A stretch of DNA of 36,995 bases from Astrothelium macrocarpum (GCA_021030915.1 JAGEMR010000206.1:1-36995), one strand, 5' to 3'. Counted from the first letter of the stretch, positions 1 through 12,996 are shown. Program-made: numbers and translations. Notes: generated by a model not told the origin, from the letters alone.

Positions 1-340
1 TCGGATATTCATCCTTATCCATCCAAAAATAGGATTTATCCATCCTAATTCAATTCATTAATTTTTCCGATCCCTGACAGTCTCTGATATCAGTGCAAAT
101 CTCATGACACTCATCGTCGTAAGATCTGTGCTGGAGTCTCAAGGAAGATCTAATATTTCCCTTTCAACAACTCAGATCATTACACGAACCGACCGTGACC
201 TTCACGCGCGCATTAAATCTCAACCTTGTATTGCTTGGACGAAGTGTTCTTCAAGCCCTGTCGTATCGTTATTTCAATTTTCTTATCTGTTTCTGCTTCC
301 TGAACGTTTCTCGACTTGGTCGATAGTGCCGCCATTTCAG

Positions 341-2268
341 GGGCGATAATATTTCTTTGCTCCATCAACGCAGCTACTGTAGGCCAGAGCTTCTACCTTC
401 ATCCACACGGCACCAATTCCACCAACAGTAGTATTCCAACATCAAGTACAATTGCTAATTCTTCCCTTATAAATCCTTCAAGCGCCTTACTCACCAGCAG
501 CCTTTCATCTTCAACCGGAGGTCTCTTAAACCAAAACACCTCCGCAACCACTTCTCAGAACGCGACTATTTCCGGAAATTCTTCCAGTGTCTCTTCTCCT
601 TGGACTACCCAATTGAATAGCACGCCTGGCACGCGAAGCACAACCTCTCCAACATCACCAACAACCACCCTTGTAATGACGAACGGAAGTACGCATCTAT
701 CTACGCTTTCATCCTTTAATAATGCATCAAGTCCATCCACAACGGTCTTGATGACGAATGGAAGTACCAAAAGCTCAACACTCTCATCCACTGGCAGCAC
801 GTCTGGTCCATTCAGCGAAACACCTTCGACGTCGCTAATATTATCGACCTGGACGACGAATGGAAGTACTGAAACATCGACTCTCTCAACTTCAGCTGTC
901 TCGTCCTCGGGCACTACAGCACCTCCTATTATCACTGTGGACTGGAGCAAGGTAACAACTTCCACCACCTCTGGAGTGTCCACAGCAACGCATGATTCGC
1001 ACGGGTGGCCCATATTTCCTGTTGCGCATTGCTGGTTCTGTCCCCCGATCAGGGGAGGAGGAGGTGGTGGAGGTTTTGGCATCTTGCTTCCCAACATCAA
1101 AGGTCCTGGGATCCTGCCCCCTCCTCCACCCGATGTCGAATCGTCACTCGGGTTTTCGTCAAATATGCCGTCCATTACATTGGACCCCGAAGGAGATCCA
1201 AGCTATCTGACAACAGAACCGACCAGCTCGCCCAAAGATTCCACAACTTCCAGGTCTTCGGACTCTTCAAGCTCCTGCACCAGTACTTCCACTGGATATG
1301 ATTTGCACGTTACTTGTAGCACGGTCGCAAGCTCGGGGCGTTCGGTAAGCTGTGAGACATCCACGAGTACAACGACGGGATACGATATAAGAACGACTGC
1401 GACGACAACGACTGCATCTGCTTGTCCGGTGAGCGCATTAGCAAGTATTAGTTCCGATTATGACATTGAGTTTTCAGCCGCTGTCACTGTTTACAGTGGA
1501 ACATCGTACCCACTGGCTTTCTTTCCGATAGATCTCTCAGACTCAGAGACCTTCTCGGCTTCACAGATTGGAAGTTTTCCTTCTATGCCAACATCTACTA
1601 CAGCCTCATCCCCATCTAGCACCTCCGCTTCCACATCAAGCACGTTCAGCTCATCCACTGGTACTCCTAGCTCCACATCTAGCGAGCCATCTTCCACGCC
1701 CAGCACATCTACCGAACCCTCTCCATCCAAGTCTTCAGCGGCGCCAACTCCAACCGCTACTTGGGTTCTTGCTGGGGTAAGCTGAACACTCTAAATCCGC
1801 TTTACACTCGAGATGATCGATTTCTAATAATGCCTATAGTATAGTGGTGAAGACTGTAACAACAACGATAATTTCACTTACGTAAGTACGACTCCAACGC
1901 TTCATCAGAATTTGGCCCGCTCACTCCTGTAGTATATCCTTTCGGGCTACGAAGACCAGAGCTCCGACGAGACGTGTATCACGATTAAGAGCGACCTACC
2001 GACCTCTTCCGACACCGACATTTCCTGTGGGTGGTACGAGCAAGACGGTGACGTTGGTCCCGACTCGTGCACAAATGTCGGGTTCAATCAGCCGGGTTCC
2101 TTCACTATCTCAGGCGGCTTCTACACCATTTACTCAGGAACCGACTGCTCCGGAAAGTCTAACGGTGTTGATAATTCCGAGTACAGAGATTGTACAATTA
2201 CCGATGATGCGTTTGCTGATCTGGGAACCTGGGGATCTATGAAGTGTTTTGCCAATGGCGCAACGTAG
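341..2268 (+). CDS. Secreted Ser/Thr-rich cell-wall-type protein (5' end unresolved)
   Basis: Exons 341-1776, 1840-1881 and 1933-2268 join in frame through gtaagc...tag and gtaagt...tag introns and end at TAG 2266-2268, giving about 604 residues. The segment at 341 starts right after a cag acceptor and encodes a hydrophobic stretch (IIFLCSINAATVG) that looks like a signal-peptide core. No ATG precedes it in frame, so a short first exon is missing; ATG 104 is the only nearby candidate, but the phases do not match with a good donor. The body is extremely Ser/Thr-rich, with three diverged units around TNGST (about 675-890), a Gly6 and Pro5 tract (about 1047-1130), and two Cys/TGYD motifs. After a Ser/Thr linker the last exon encodes a compact Cys-containing domain. 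The composition fits a heavily O-glycosylated wall or matrix protein. No catalytic domain is recognised. Confidence 0.6.
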
Positions 2269-4621
2269 GTGCGTAGGGAAGAAAATGGCAAGGTCGATAA
2301 TTAGTAGCAAATCGGAACTCAAACAACAACTTTATTCAGGAGTGCCTTTCTCATTTCGGCACTGTCATAGCGCGTTCTATCAGCTCCTGCGATGACCGCG
2401 AACATGGCTCTGGGCTCCCAACATATAATTCCGAAGAATCCCAATCATTTCCGAGTCAAGAGACGGGAAAGAATTTTGCAAAGTAGCTCGGTGCTCACCA
2501 CAAACTCTGAGAAAGATGGGTGTGAAAAAAAAGCAAATGGGAGGGTAGTACAGATGACCTCACATACAGCATTTCTTCTCCAGAAGAGATTCGAGGAGGT
2601 GGTTCGTGCGCAAACGTTGGAGTTGCGGCTGGCGACCGAATAGGTCTGCGCGACCGAATAGGTCTGCGGGACCGGAAATGGTAGGAGAATAGACACGTAA
2701 TAAGAAGATTATGTTGGACGGGTTTCAGCCGGATGTAAACATATCGTAGTTAGAAATCGCACTTCTCAACTTTCTACGGCAATCTTGCCTATTTGTTGAT
2801 AATGATAGCATAGTGATGACAATGTGGAACGATTACGATTGGAAAGTGTCTCATAAATAGGTGGAGCTTGGTAATACTTAGGTGCGTTTCTGCTTGTGAT
2901 TTTAATTGGACCGTGTACATGCAGCCTTAGAGGGAAACCCCAATCCCAGAGCAGGGTGCCGGAGATAGGCAACTCGAGCATGTAGTGCAAAGTTGATAGC
3001 TTTTTGAAGCGGAAGTCTTACTGACAAACAGAAATTATCCAGTAAAATGTTTATAAGCCCCTGAGACCGGGGGTCTGAGCACAACCGGACTGCCGTAGGG
3101 AGCACGGGACGTACCTGAATATGCCTAACTTGATTAATGCCAAGAGGAATGCGGGTCTCGTGTTTCACACTCGAAGCGACTCGCATTTTGCTGAGCTTTC
3201 CTTCGAGCACGTATCTGGAGCGAATTAACCCTTGACGATCAAACTCCGTCTAGTCAGTAGTCACGAGACACAGGATCGCCAGTATATGGGAGGCTCTGCT
3301 GTGTAGTCATCAGTATAAAAGCCTGGAGACAATTAGCGTGAAGAAAAAAGCAAGGATAAATTTAATAACATAACTTGAACCAGAGCCAAGCGCTGAGTCG
3401 CAGGCACGAGTCAGGATTGAAATTGCTTGCATTAAGAGATCAGCGTGTCGGAGATTGCTAGTATTATGTAAGAGGTCATCGTAGCGCAGCCCTATGTTGG
3501 ATTCTAAGAAGCTAGTCTAAGCGACCGAGGCAATCAAAGAGCAGCATAAGATAGCAACTGACACCTTTAACCCTTCCCACCACTGACTCTGGCAGTAGAG
3601 TTGGACAAATGGGAATGAAATGGATTTTTATCTCCTCGCTTCAATGTATGATCAATTCAGCTTGAAGAACTATTAAGAAGGCTTGGAGACACTTTATTCC
3701 ATCTCCCAAATTTTGTGCTTTGAACACTTAACCCCATGGGGCAAAGCGAACAGTCCGCGATATAACGCATTGACTGTTTTACTGAATTAAGATGTCACTA
3801 AACCATATCCTCTCTAATCGATCGTATCTATCATACGAACATCAGCTTTGCAAGATATACGGCCTTATTAGAAATCAATCTGTAATGGATTTTGAGGGTT
3901 GGAATACCGTTCGGAGCGCGTTGGGAAGTCACCGCTGAATGTTCTTTCTTTGGCATTGTAAATGTGCTTTGTAAGGAGCCATCAAGTCAGAGCTATTGAC
4001 TAGGGTGCATGATCTTGAGCCAGTTCCAATGTGGATAACTTTCACGGATCAAAGATCAGCCACAACAGACGAGGCTACTCAAACATATTGCCAACGCTCA
4101 ACCGTAATGGCGCTTCGCAGATTATATCTGCTATGACCTACTGTTTACAAGCCCTTTAACCATCCACTTCGGTCTTCCAAGTGAACCGCTCGGCAGAGGC
4201 CTAAAGAAAGTGGTGGTCCTGCGGTGATCTTGCGCCAGACTTCAGCTGCTCCTTGGCGGTGTAACATCTTCATGCGCCCGATCTCCACGGCATCCTTCGC
4301 AGCGCCACTGCGGAAATTTGAATATCCTACTAGCCAAATGCCTATAGAATCTCCACAAAAAGACAATTTTGATCAATGAGGGCTAAATTACAGCACTTTG
4401 GTTGGCTGATGCGGGCTTTAAAAAGCAATATAACTTTGAGCAGCCGTATGTAGATATCGGATGTAGGAAATTGCTTTGGAGAAGTCTATGTCTGCTTCCG
4501 TAAGGTATATAGCTCATACCGTCTTGTCACCCTTTCGTCAAAGTCTTCACTTCAGCCTCTCTCATGTTATATCTGTACGATCAACGTAACTCAATAATTG
4601 TTACATTGCGTGTAACCCATC
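2269..4621. other. Gene-poor intergenic stretch
   Basis: No convincing coding region on either strand. The open frames present are short, lack fungal codon bias and match no family I recognise. The only local structure seen is an 18 bp tandem duplication at 2632-2667. The right end should hold the promoter of the glycosyltransferase gene that starts at 4622. Confidence 0.5.
2632..2667. repeat. 18 bp perfect tandem duplication
   Basis: The unit gcgaccgaataggtctgc occurs twice head to tail at 2632-2649 and 2650-2667, followed by a partial third start (gggaccg). It lies in non-coding DNA. Confidence 0.9.
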
Positions 4622-6573
4622 ATGCAAGATCATTCAGCGTCCATCTTTTCCGGTCTGGCCTCCCAAAAGGCTGGAATAATTAGTCATAACTATGATCCCG
4701 TCTCGAGAAATCGCATTGAGGTGGACGGTAAGGATCGCTTGCGAAACCGAGGAACAAAAGACTTCGCTCCATCGCAGAACATGGTCAAACCCGAGCAAGA
4801 CTCAAACCAAGAAATAGATAAAGACGAATGGGCTAAGATTCGGTCGGAGCGAATATTCCAAGTGATGCAGTACAATTGGATATTCTTGCCCTTGGCTTTG
4901 GGGTCTATCTACTCTTGTAAGAGCAACAGCGAAATGTCCGGTTGCAATTTACGAATACGTTGCAGTGCTTTATCACTATCTGAAGCGTGAAAATGGTGGT
5001 CCGGTAGTCGTCGATCCGTCGCTCACTTGGACTTTGGAGTCTGTATTGTTTCTGAGTGAGTAATCAAGCAAGTGAAATCCAGAAAACCAGACAGTCTGAT
5101 CGATATATAGTCCTTGTATTGCCAAGCCAACCTTATTGGCTTTCGAGCGCCATCGGCGGTTGCTTTCCCACTCGACCATTTCGCAATGCGAAGCGACCAA
5201 TACAAAGGTCATTTGGACGCTTTATGATCTGCCTCGTCACCCGCGGAAACCAATTTGAGGTATCGTGCACAGCTCCATGACGAATGCTGACGATCCCCAA
5301 AATTTACGTCTTCTTAGGTCGTTGATCGGTCCATAAAGGCGATGCAATGCCTTCCTGCTGGCCTGGACAATCGCATTTCCTTGCATATCTTGACTGAACA
5401 AAAGAACGCTGCCAAGTTCTATGGCAAGTATGACAAGCATGTCACTGTACATGGAGTTCCCGAGTCTTATAGTCCGGCAAAAGCAAAGTATAAAGCGAGA
5501 AGCCTGGAGTGGTTCCGTATCAACATGAGCCTCCGGGATGATGATTGGGTACTGCATCTAGACGAAGAAACGATCATTGATGAATACGGCTTGAAGGTAT
5601 GCCTGGACTTTATGACCAAGCAAACTGAAGCTGATGTCGGGACTGTGAGTCGTAGCTCTGCCGTTGAGTTATTCCGATCACTGACCTAGTAAGGGTGTCA
5701 TTCACTACAACTCCGACGGGTATTGGCAAAACATATTGCCAACGGTCGGCGACCTCGGCCGTGTCCAACAAGACTGGGGTCGACTGCAATTCCAGGCGAA
5801 TTACCTCCATCGTGCAGAGCTAGGCATTCATGGAGCGTTTTTGCTGACCAGTGGTGCTGCAGAAAATGCAGCAACCTGGGACACAGACATTCTTACGGAG
5901 GATTACTGGTTCCTGCTTCAGGTGACTCCATGACATTTATTCTCCAAGAAGTTTCCATAATGACCAGCAATAGGCGAGGAAAAAAGGCTTCCGGCTTGGA
6001 TGGGTGCCAGGAATAGCCCGAGAGATCTCGCCCGCTACCGTTCGCGACTTCATCAAGCAGCGTCGACGTTGGTACTCTGGTATTCGTCAAATCAATGAGT
6101 TCTCAGGAAGGCTTGTCCTAATAAGTTGGTCTTGGGTGTTGTTAGAGCCTGTCTAGTAAGCATTCGATCGCAATCTTAAGTACCCATTCGTATAAGGCTT
6201 ACGAAATGCCGATAGCTGGCTAATTTGCTGGATGACAAATCAATCTGCAGCACCAAAACCACGCTGGTTTTACATGTTAATGGTTTTCGAGATCACCTAC
6301 GACAAATTATTCGTATTCTTATCGCTCTTGCTTCAGGTAAGTATCATCCGATTGGCTGTTGAATGTAGAATTGATTGATTGATTTATCTCTTTTAGGATT
6401 GGGATGCAGGCCTCCCTTGGATGGCAATGATAAGGTCGCAAATACTCGCTCATATCCTGAGGCCTTTCATGAGCATTATGGAAAGTTTCGCAGTGTTGTG
6501 GGCATTTTGGGCACCGGAAAGGGGTTTCTATATTGTTGATAAGTGCTGGCCGACTACTTCCGGACCAAGCTGA
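4622..6573 (+). CDS. Egghead-like family 2 glycosyltransferase (membrane)
   Basis: Eight exons join in frame: 4622-4916, 4966-5055, 5111-5259, 5318-5644, 5694-5921, 5974-6155, 6216-6336, 6397-6573; 522 residues. Introns are 49-60 nt with GT donors and tag, cag or aag acceptors. Order of features: soluble N-terminus (about 80 residues), a hydrophobic start (YNWIFLPLALGSIYS), the family signature FMICLVTRGNQFE (about 166-178), AKYKARSLEWF, the acidic motif DDWVLHLDEET (DEET at about 260-263), the acceptor-site TEDYW (ED about 356-357), QRRRW (392-396), then two or three membrane segments. This order matches animal Egghead/BRE-3 beta-1,4-mannosyltransferase and its fungal relatives, which act in the ER/Golgi on lipid-linked or glycolipid acceptors. 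The donor and acceptor of the fungal protein are not known to me. All recognised catalytic motifs are present. The start codon is the first ATG of the open frame; a start further inside is possible. Confidence 0.85.
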
Positions 6574-7315
6574 AAAGGTGCTGGTTTCGAATATCCAGAA
6601 AAATCCAAACATTCAAAGTAATAATTCCCGAAGTTTACCTAGATTTAGATTGTGCAGCAATTGGTCCACAAACATCGACTGTTCCTCTGCTTGAATTAGA
6701 CTTTTTTCGGCCGGCGATGAAAGCATTAATTCTATATCGAATCTTCCCAGAGCTTTCTTAATATCCTGTTCCTATATGACCATTTTTGCTTGTTAAGAGT
6801 ACGATCCATAGAGTCTGCCCGGAACTCCTTGACCATTATTGCCTGAATCAACTTAGTGCAGGAACGCGCCCTGTAGGACACTGTCGGATGCCATCAGGTG
6901 GCCATATGCCTATCTCGTAACATACTATCCAGTCGTCCACCTCGCTTGAGCAGATTTTACTTTGGTGTGCAGTGATACAACTAATGCGTGCGACGTTTGA
7001 TGATAGATTGTCCTTGCCTTTCTCCGCGCTGAATCACGTTCCATCGCAGGGAGAACACGAGTCGCCGCGGCATAATAGGGGTAATTGAACTAAAGTGGAT
7101 GGACATGTTTGATGGAAGCAGATTACCAAACAAATGGTCAAACAGCGAATGAGCAGAGGAGGTCTGGGCGAGCCAGAGCTGTGGCGGGGTGTCGGGCAGC
7201 AAAGAATTGGGTCAGTGCACAAGCTCCACACGCGTTTCGCCATTTCGACGCGTTTTATGAATGACCTCATCTCGACATTCACCTTTCCGCCATGCTTTAT
7301 TGACACAACTTGGGC
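6574..7315. other. Intergenic region, 3' of the glycosyltransferase and 5' of MPH1
   Basis: No supported gene. Short open frames on both strands have no recognisable product. The region presumably holds the glycosyltransferase 3' UTR and the MPH1 promoter and leader. Confidence 0.5.
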
Positions 7316-10300
7316 ATGGCCAACGGCACACGGCATAATAATCCCAATGATGACGATGCCTTTCAAGCTGCTACTCAATTCTCCTGGTCTGAGAGCGATT
7401 TCGACGAATCACCACGCCCAGCCAAGCGAAGTCGGCTGAGCCATCGAACGCAGCATCAAAATAGTTTCGCAAAAGAAAGAGAAGGACAGATTCAAAATAT
7501 TTCACCACCCGACTACTGCGGTGCTGTCCGGATACATGGAAGCGAAAATTTCCTTGGAGCTTCCGATGAAGAGGAATCAGACGCCTTCGATCCTCCACAT
7601 CCTACAAAGAGAACACCCGTAAAGCAGCGCCCACATCAAGCCCAATACCAAAATGGCACCCCTGATACCGGATATGGATCAAAAAAGTCAAAGGCTAGCA
7701 TATATGTTCCTAAACGAGCCGATTTACTCAAAGATACCTACTCCACTCAACCTCCGCCATCTTCAAATCCATGGACCATTCGCGGACCCATATGGCAGAA
7801 GAAGCCGCCACCTGTACCACTCGAAGAACACAACAAGAGTCGGTGCATTAAAAACAGCATCAAGCAAACTCCCCAAAAATGGAATAAAAGTGCGAATCCT
7901 CTACCTCGATTTCAACAAGAGCAGCCATCCAAGAACTCCAACTCAAGACGTGACGCTGCTTCAGAAGACGAGATTGGACTGCCCCAAGCTATGAATCGAC
8001 CAGGAGCTAACAGGTAAATTTCTCAATGCCTTCCTCTAATTCTTTTCCTTTCTTTCAATGCACCCTTAAAGTACCTTTTCCGTTATTTTACGAGAGACTG
8101 ATTTTAGAAAGTGGAGATCCAGTAATTGACATTGCCCAAGAGCTTGCAGACTTGCCTTCAGACGCGTTTGCCTCATCTTCACCACCTCCAAAGCCAGGAG
8201 CACAAAATGCAATATACATCTCGTCCCAATGCAATCCAATAGTGCCAAACAACGCGCGCCTTACTGCACCACTCCATGGCTTACGTCAAAAAACTCTTTT
8301 CGGAGATACAGTAGAGCAATTGGGAACACAGTCTCAAGCAGCAAAACGACACAACTGGCCCATGGCTAAAAAGGAGGAACCGCTTACCCACCATAAACTC
8401 GACCAGGAAGCGCTAAAGACCTGGATATACCCCACCAATCTGGGTACGATTCGTGATTATCAATTCAACATCACCCATCGCGGCTTATTTCACAATTTGT
8501 TGGTGGCGCTACCAACTGGCCTCGGAAAGACATTCATTGCCGCTACCATCATGTTGAATTGGTATCGCTGGACAAAAGAAGCTCAAATTGTTTTTGTTGC
8601 GCCCACCAAACCTCTCGTCTCCCAACAAGTTGAAGCGTGTTTTGGCATAGCTGGAATACCACGATCGGAAACCACAATGTTAACTGGTGGTATCGCTCCG
8701 GGTCTACGCGTAGAAGAGTGGAACGAGAAGCGCGTTTTTTTCATGACTCCACAAACCATCATCAATGACCTGAAGACAGGAATATGTGACCCCAAAAAGA
8801 TTGTGTTGCTGGTTGTAGATGAGGCACATCGGGCAACAGGTGGGTATGCCTATGTAGAAGTGGTCAAGTTTTTGCGAAGATTTAACCAAAGCTTTCGCGT
8901 CCTCGCTTTAACTGCAACTCCAGGCTCAAATGTTGAAGCCGTCCAGCAGGTAATAGATGGGCTTGATATAGCTCGCGTAGAGATCCGTAATGAAAATTCG
9001 CTGGATATTCGACAATACATACATACCAGAGAAACAGAGACTGTCCTCTTCGATTTATCAGATGAGCAAGAAATGTGCATGGACATGTTTTCAAAGGCAT
9101 TGCAACCACTTGTGAATCAGTTGAACGGGATGAATGCGTATTGGGGGAAAGACCCAATGGCCCTAACAGCGTATGGCTTGACACAGGCTCGAGCCAAATG
9201 GATGTCTTCGGATGCTGGAAGACGAGCAAGCTGGGGTTTGAAGGGCATGGTAAACAAGATCATCACTGTTCTTGCTCGCCTGGCTCATGCTATTGAACTT
9301 CTCAAATTCCACGGAATTGGTCCATTTTACCGCATCGTTTTAGCGTTTCGCAATGATGTAGGAGGTTCAAAGTACGAAAAGCAGATCAACGAACACGAAG
9401 ACTTCAACAAATTAATGGTCCGTTTACGTGGCTGGATAAACAATGATACTTTCATAGGTCATCCCAAGTTGGATTACCTTCAGAATGTTGTTCTACAGCA
9501 CTTTGCCAACGCAAGCGATGGACAGAGCAGCACGCATGGAGAACCCCCATCCGGCACTCGAATTATGGTCTTTGCCCATTATCGAGATAGTGTAGAGGAG
9601 ATTGCAAGAGTTCTGAAGAGACACGAGCCAATGATTCGTCCACATATCTTTGTTGGTCAAGCATCGTCAAAAGGTGCTGAAGGTATGGAACAGAAACGAC
9701 AGTTGGAGGTAATCCAAAAATTCAAGATAGGAGTCTACAATACGCTTATTGCGACATCCATCGGCGAAGAAGGTTTAGATATTGGAGAAGTCGATCTGAT
9801 TGTTTGTTACGACTCTTCAGCATCTCCAATCCGGATGCTGCAAAGAATGGGACGGACAGGTCGTAAGAGGCAAGGCAATATTGTTCTACTTTTGATGCGG
9901 GGCAAAGAAGAGAACTCTTTCAACCAAGCCAAGGACAATTATGAGAAGATGCAGGCAATGATTGCCGAGGGTGATCGCTTTAGCTTCCACGAGGACAAAT
10001 CTGCCAGGATCGTGCCAAAGGAGATCCAGCCGATGGTTGACAAACGGTTTGTGGACATTCCAAAGGAGAATACCCAGGCGGAACTACCTGAGCCCAAACG
10101 CAGAGGAAGGCCTCCCAAGCGTCCACCAAAGAAGTTCCATATGCCAGATGGCGTTCGAACCGGCTTTATCAAAGCCTCTCGAATCGATGATGATGAAGAA
10201 AGAGAAGACGTTTGCGAAACATCACGTTCACATCTCAAGAGACAACCGCGGACTCTTGAGGATGTGGAAAATGTCTGCAACCCTTCATTGGCCGAGGTCA

Positions 10301-11202
10301 TACTGGGATCAGCCCAAGAAAAGGAACTAGGTCGCAAATATACCTACGTCTACGGTGACGATGATAACAATGTTGTGGGTCCACCAAGACTCAATGCTTT
10401 TCCCAAGCACCAAAGATCTCTGTGCCAGCCAAAAGTAGTTGAGCATAGTCGAATCTCAAAGAGGCTCGTTGAAACTCTTACGGCAATCCACGACCGAGAT
10501 GAGACCAAAGCTGCAAATCTAGAAAGAGAACTCCACATGTCCGACGTCGAGCCTGGATCACCTGACTACGAGGATCCTCCTGATGCTAATCACGAGTTCG
10601 ATCAATTACAAGAACAGTCCCCTCCAAAAGCACCTCAACGCAAGCGCAACCCCAACCTCAAGCCCAAATCTAATGCGGGCAAGAAAAAGTCCCCAACCAA
10701 AGCCAACAAGGCTCGCAATCCACCCGCCAAACAATCTCGACGTGGTCGCCCGCCTAAGAACACACGGACTTTTGAAGATACTGAAACTGCCGTGGATGCT
10801 CCAGAAAGCAGTCCACCGCCCTCTTCTGCACGTATGCGACTTCCATCGCAAGCTGTTGACTTGGGTTCAGACGATACCTCTGGGGAAGATATGGTAGAGG
10901 GAGAGCCAAGCTCAGAGTTGCGCGATTTCGTTGTAGATGATGATGCGGAGATGGAGATGGAGATGGACGAGGACGAGGAATCGCTGCCGACCATGTCACA
11001 GGTTGCGGGGAGGGTCGAGGAGGTATCAGGGGAGGAGGGAGAAGCGGAGGAAGAGGGAGAGGGAGACTTGCCTGAAGTAGCACAGCTAATACAAACAAGA
11101 ATTACAGGTCCAGAGATGATGGGAGGCACGATGGAAGAATTCGCGTTCGGTCAGGGCCCGAAGAGGAAGAGACGGTTGATTGAGGACAGTGAAAGTGATT
11201 AA
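7316..11202 (+). CDS. mph1: ATP-dependent DNA helicase MPH1 (FANCM family)
   Basis: 3'-5' DNA helicase that unwinds D-loops and stalled forks in error-free bypass and crossover control in the nucleus. Exon 1 is 7316-8013, followed by a gtaaat donor. The exon 2 acceptor is uncertain: only the ag at 8095-8096 keeps the frame (1,267 residues), while the better-looking ttttag at 8101-8107 is out of phase. An acidic, basic-patched N-terminus precedes the SF2 core: Walker A LPTGLGKT (GLGKT about 374-378), DEAH in VVDEAHRA (about 474-477), TATPG (about 505), and motif VI QRMGRTGRKRQG (about 815). The C-terminal third is low-complexity, with AT-hook-like RGRPPK motifs and a Glu-rich stretch, as in other filamentous-fungal Mph1 proteins. 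The start is the ATG at 7316 (MANGTRHNN), not the in-frame TTG just before it. It converges on TRR1 with a 418 bp gap. Confidence 0.95.
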
Positions 11203-11620
11203 TGATGATGCTGCAAGGTTCGCTTATGGACGAGGCTACGGCCATGTAGCCCTACTTGTGTGTACACCTGGTAGGCACAGGACGTTTACTTTCGAATCAG
11301 TTAGCTCATCAAAGCAGTTTCCAGCTGCTGTGTACTTTGTTAATTCAAAGCAACCTGGTATATAAATGCACATATCCTCCCTTTGACAGACTTGGCAGTC
11401 GTCAATTCGTCATGCTCCCGAACATGCAGCCATGTAAACGAAGGAAAACCGTCTATAGAACAATAAGGAAACGATGCAAACTCTAACAGCTTGCGCCGAA
11501 ATAGTAGAAAACCATCGAGTGAATCAGAGATATTTCAAGTAAGTTGGACCAACGCTATGCTTGTTGGATAGTTTTTGACAAGAAACAGTAAATGGACGAG
11601 GCGAATGGTAAGAAACGAAT
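11203..11620. other. Convergent 3' intergenic region (MPH1/TRR1)
   Basis: Holds the 3' ends of two genes transcribed toward each other. No gene or RNA is seen in it. Confidence 0.5.
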
Positions 11621-12996
11621 TCAGAGGAGGGGATTGGAGCGGTACTCCGGGACGATGCCGTTGACTTGGGACTTTTCTGCTCCCTTTTCCGTCTCGAGCG
11701 GATTCTCAACTTCATCGTCTTGCTCAGCAAGCCATTTCTCCGCTTCCAGGGCAGCAATACATCCAGAACCTAATCCATCATCGTCAGCACAACTACATCT
11801 CCGCCACAAAACAAAAAAAAAATAGCATCACGCAAAAGCACTCACCTGCACTAGTGACAGCCTGTCGATACTTTTTATCCTGCACATCCCCCGCCGCAAA
11901 CACACCCTCCACATTCGTCAACGTCCGCCCGGCCTCCGTCACCAAATACCCATCCTCATCCATATCCAACTGGCCCTTGAACAACGCGGTCGCAGGCTCA
12001 TGCCCGACCGCATAAAACAGACCCTTCGCCTCAATCTCCGCCTCCTCGCCCGTCACCGTATCCTTGACATCCAAATGACTCATCAACCCGCCTTTCCCCT
12101 CCGCACCCCTCACCCTTGTCGCCACCGTATTATACCTAATCTCGACCTTCGGATGCGCCGCCAGGCGTCTTGCATTGACCTTGCTCGCCCGCAACTTGTC
12201 CCGCCGCACCAGCACGACGACGCGCGACGCCTTCTTCGTCAGGTACATGGCCTCCTCGACGGCGCTGTCGCCGCCGCCAATCACCACCAGCGCCTGGTTG
12301 CGGAACATCGGCAGCGACCCGTCGCACACCGCGCATGCGCTCACCCCGCTGCCCCAGTAGCTGTCTTCGCCGGGGAGGTCGAGACGCCGCGCTTTGGCAC
12401 CCGTCGCGATGATGATGGCGTCGGCTGTGTGTGCGGGGTCGTCTTCGAGTATCGAGTCGTCGCCCATGGGGTGTAGCCAGTATTTGAAGGGCCGGCTGGA
12501 GAGGTCGACTTTGCCGACGGTTTGGGAGACGATGGTGGTGCCGCAGGCTTCGTTTTGGGCGCGCATGTTTTCCTGGACAGAGCGTGTATGTTAGCATTGG
12601 GGGGCGTGGGAGGGTTTTTTTTCTAAACTGGTGCTTGGGCTTTTCTGGAGCCTGAGAGAAATGTGCACGTACCATTAGTGTTGCACCTTGGATTTTGTTA
12701 AAGCCTGGGAAGTTTTCGACCTCGTCGGTGGTGGTGAGCTGGCCGCCCGCAGCAATGCCCAGTGCCAGAAAACCTTCATACATGACAGCTGCATGTCTTT
12801 GGTTAGTCTTGACGCCAAGATTTCCTTATATGGGTCGTCGAGATTCGGCTTACGTTTTAAATCTGCTCTGGCGGCGTAGATTCCTGCAGTATGCCCGGCG
12901 GGCCCTGAGCCAATGACTGTTCCTGCATCAGTACCAGTGGGTCGCAGATGTGGAGCCAAATCTCGTGGGCAACATACTGACGAGTTTTGAATGCAT
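11621..12996 (-). CDS. trr1: Thioredoxin reductase (NADPH, FAD)
   Basis: Transfers electrons from NADPH through FAD and a redox disulfide to thioredoxin. Five exons, listed in coding order: 12978-12996, 12854-12916, 12673-12788, 11846-12572, 11621-11769; 357 residues. The tiny first exon encodes MHSKLV and splices (gtatgt donor) so that the FAD-binding motif IIGSGPAG is rebuilt across the junction. Next come YEGFLALGIAAGGQL, the active-site pair CAVC (Cys146 and Cys149), the NADPH-binding VVIGGGDSA (about 162-170), and the C-terminal FAD motif GVFAAGDVQDKKYRQ. The last exon gives the usual fungal tail after SAGSGCIAALEAEKWL. All junctions are in frame and the length fits the family. Third codon positions in the large exon are strongly C/G, as in a highly expressed gene. 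Confidence 0.95.

Noticed and set aside
1..103. Repeated tatccatcc words at the window start
   Set aside because: Too short and cut by the window edge to tell a microsatellite from a transposon end.
555..1175. 206-residue open frame antisense to the Ser/Thr-rich gene
   Set aside because: Long antisense frames are expected opposite low-complexity Ser/Thr codons; the product is Val/Leu/Asp-biased with no domain.
10635..11129. 164-residue Ser/Pro-rich frame antisense to the MPH1 tail
   Set aside because: It mirrors the Glu/Lys/Pro low-complexity coding of MPH1 and has no family match.
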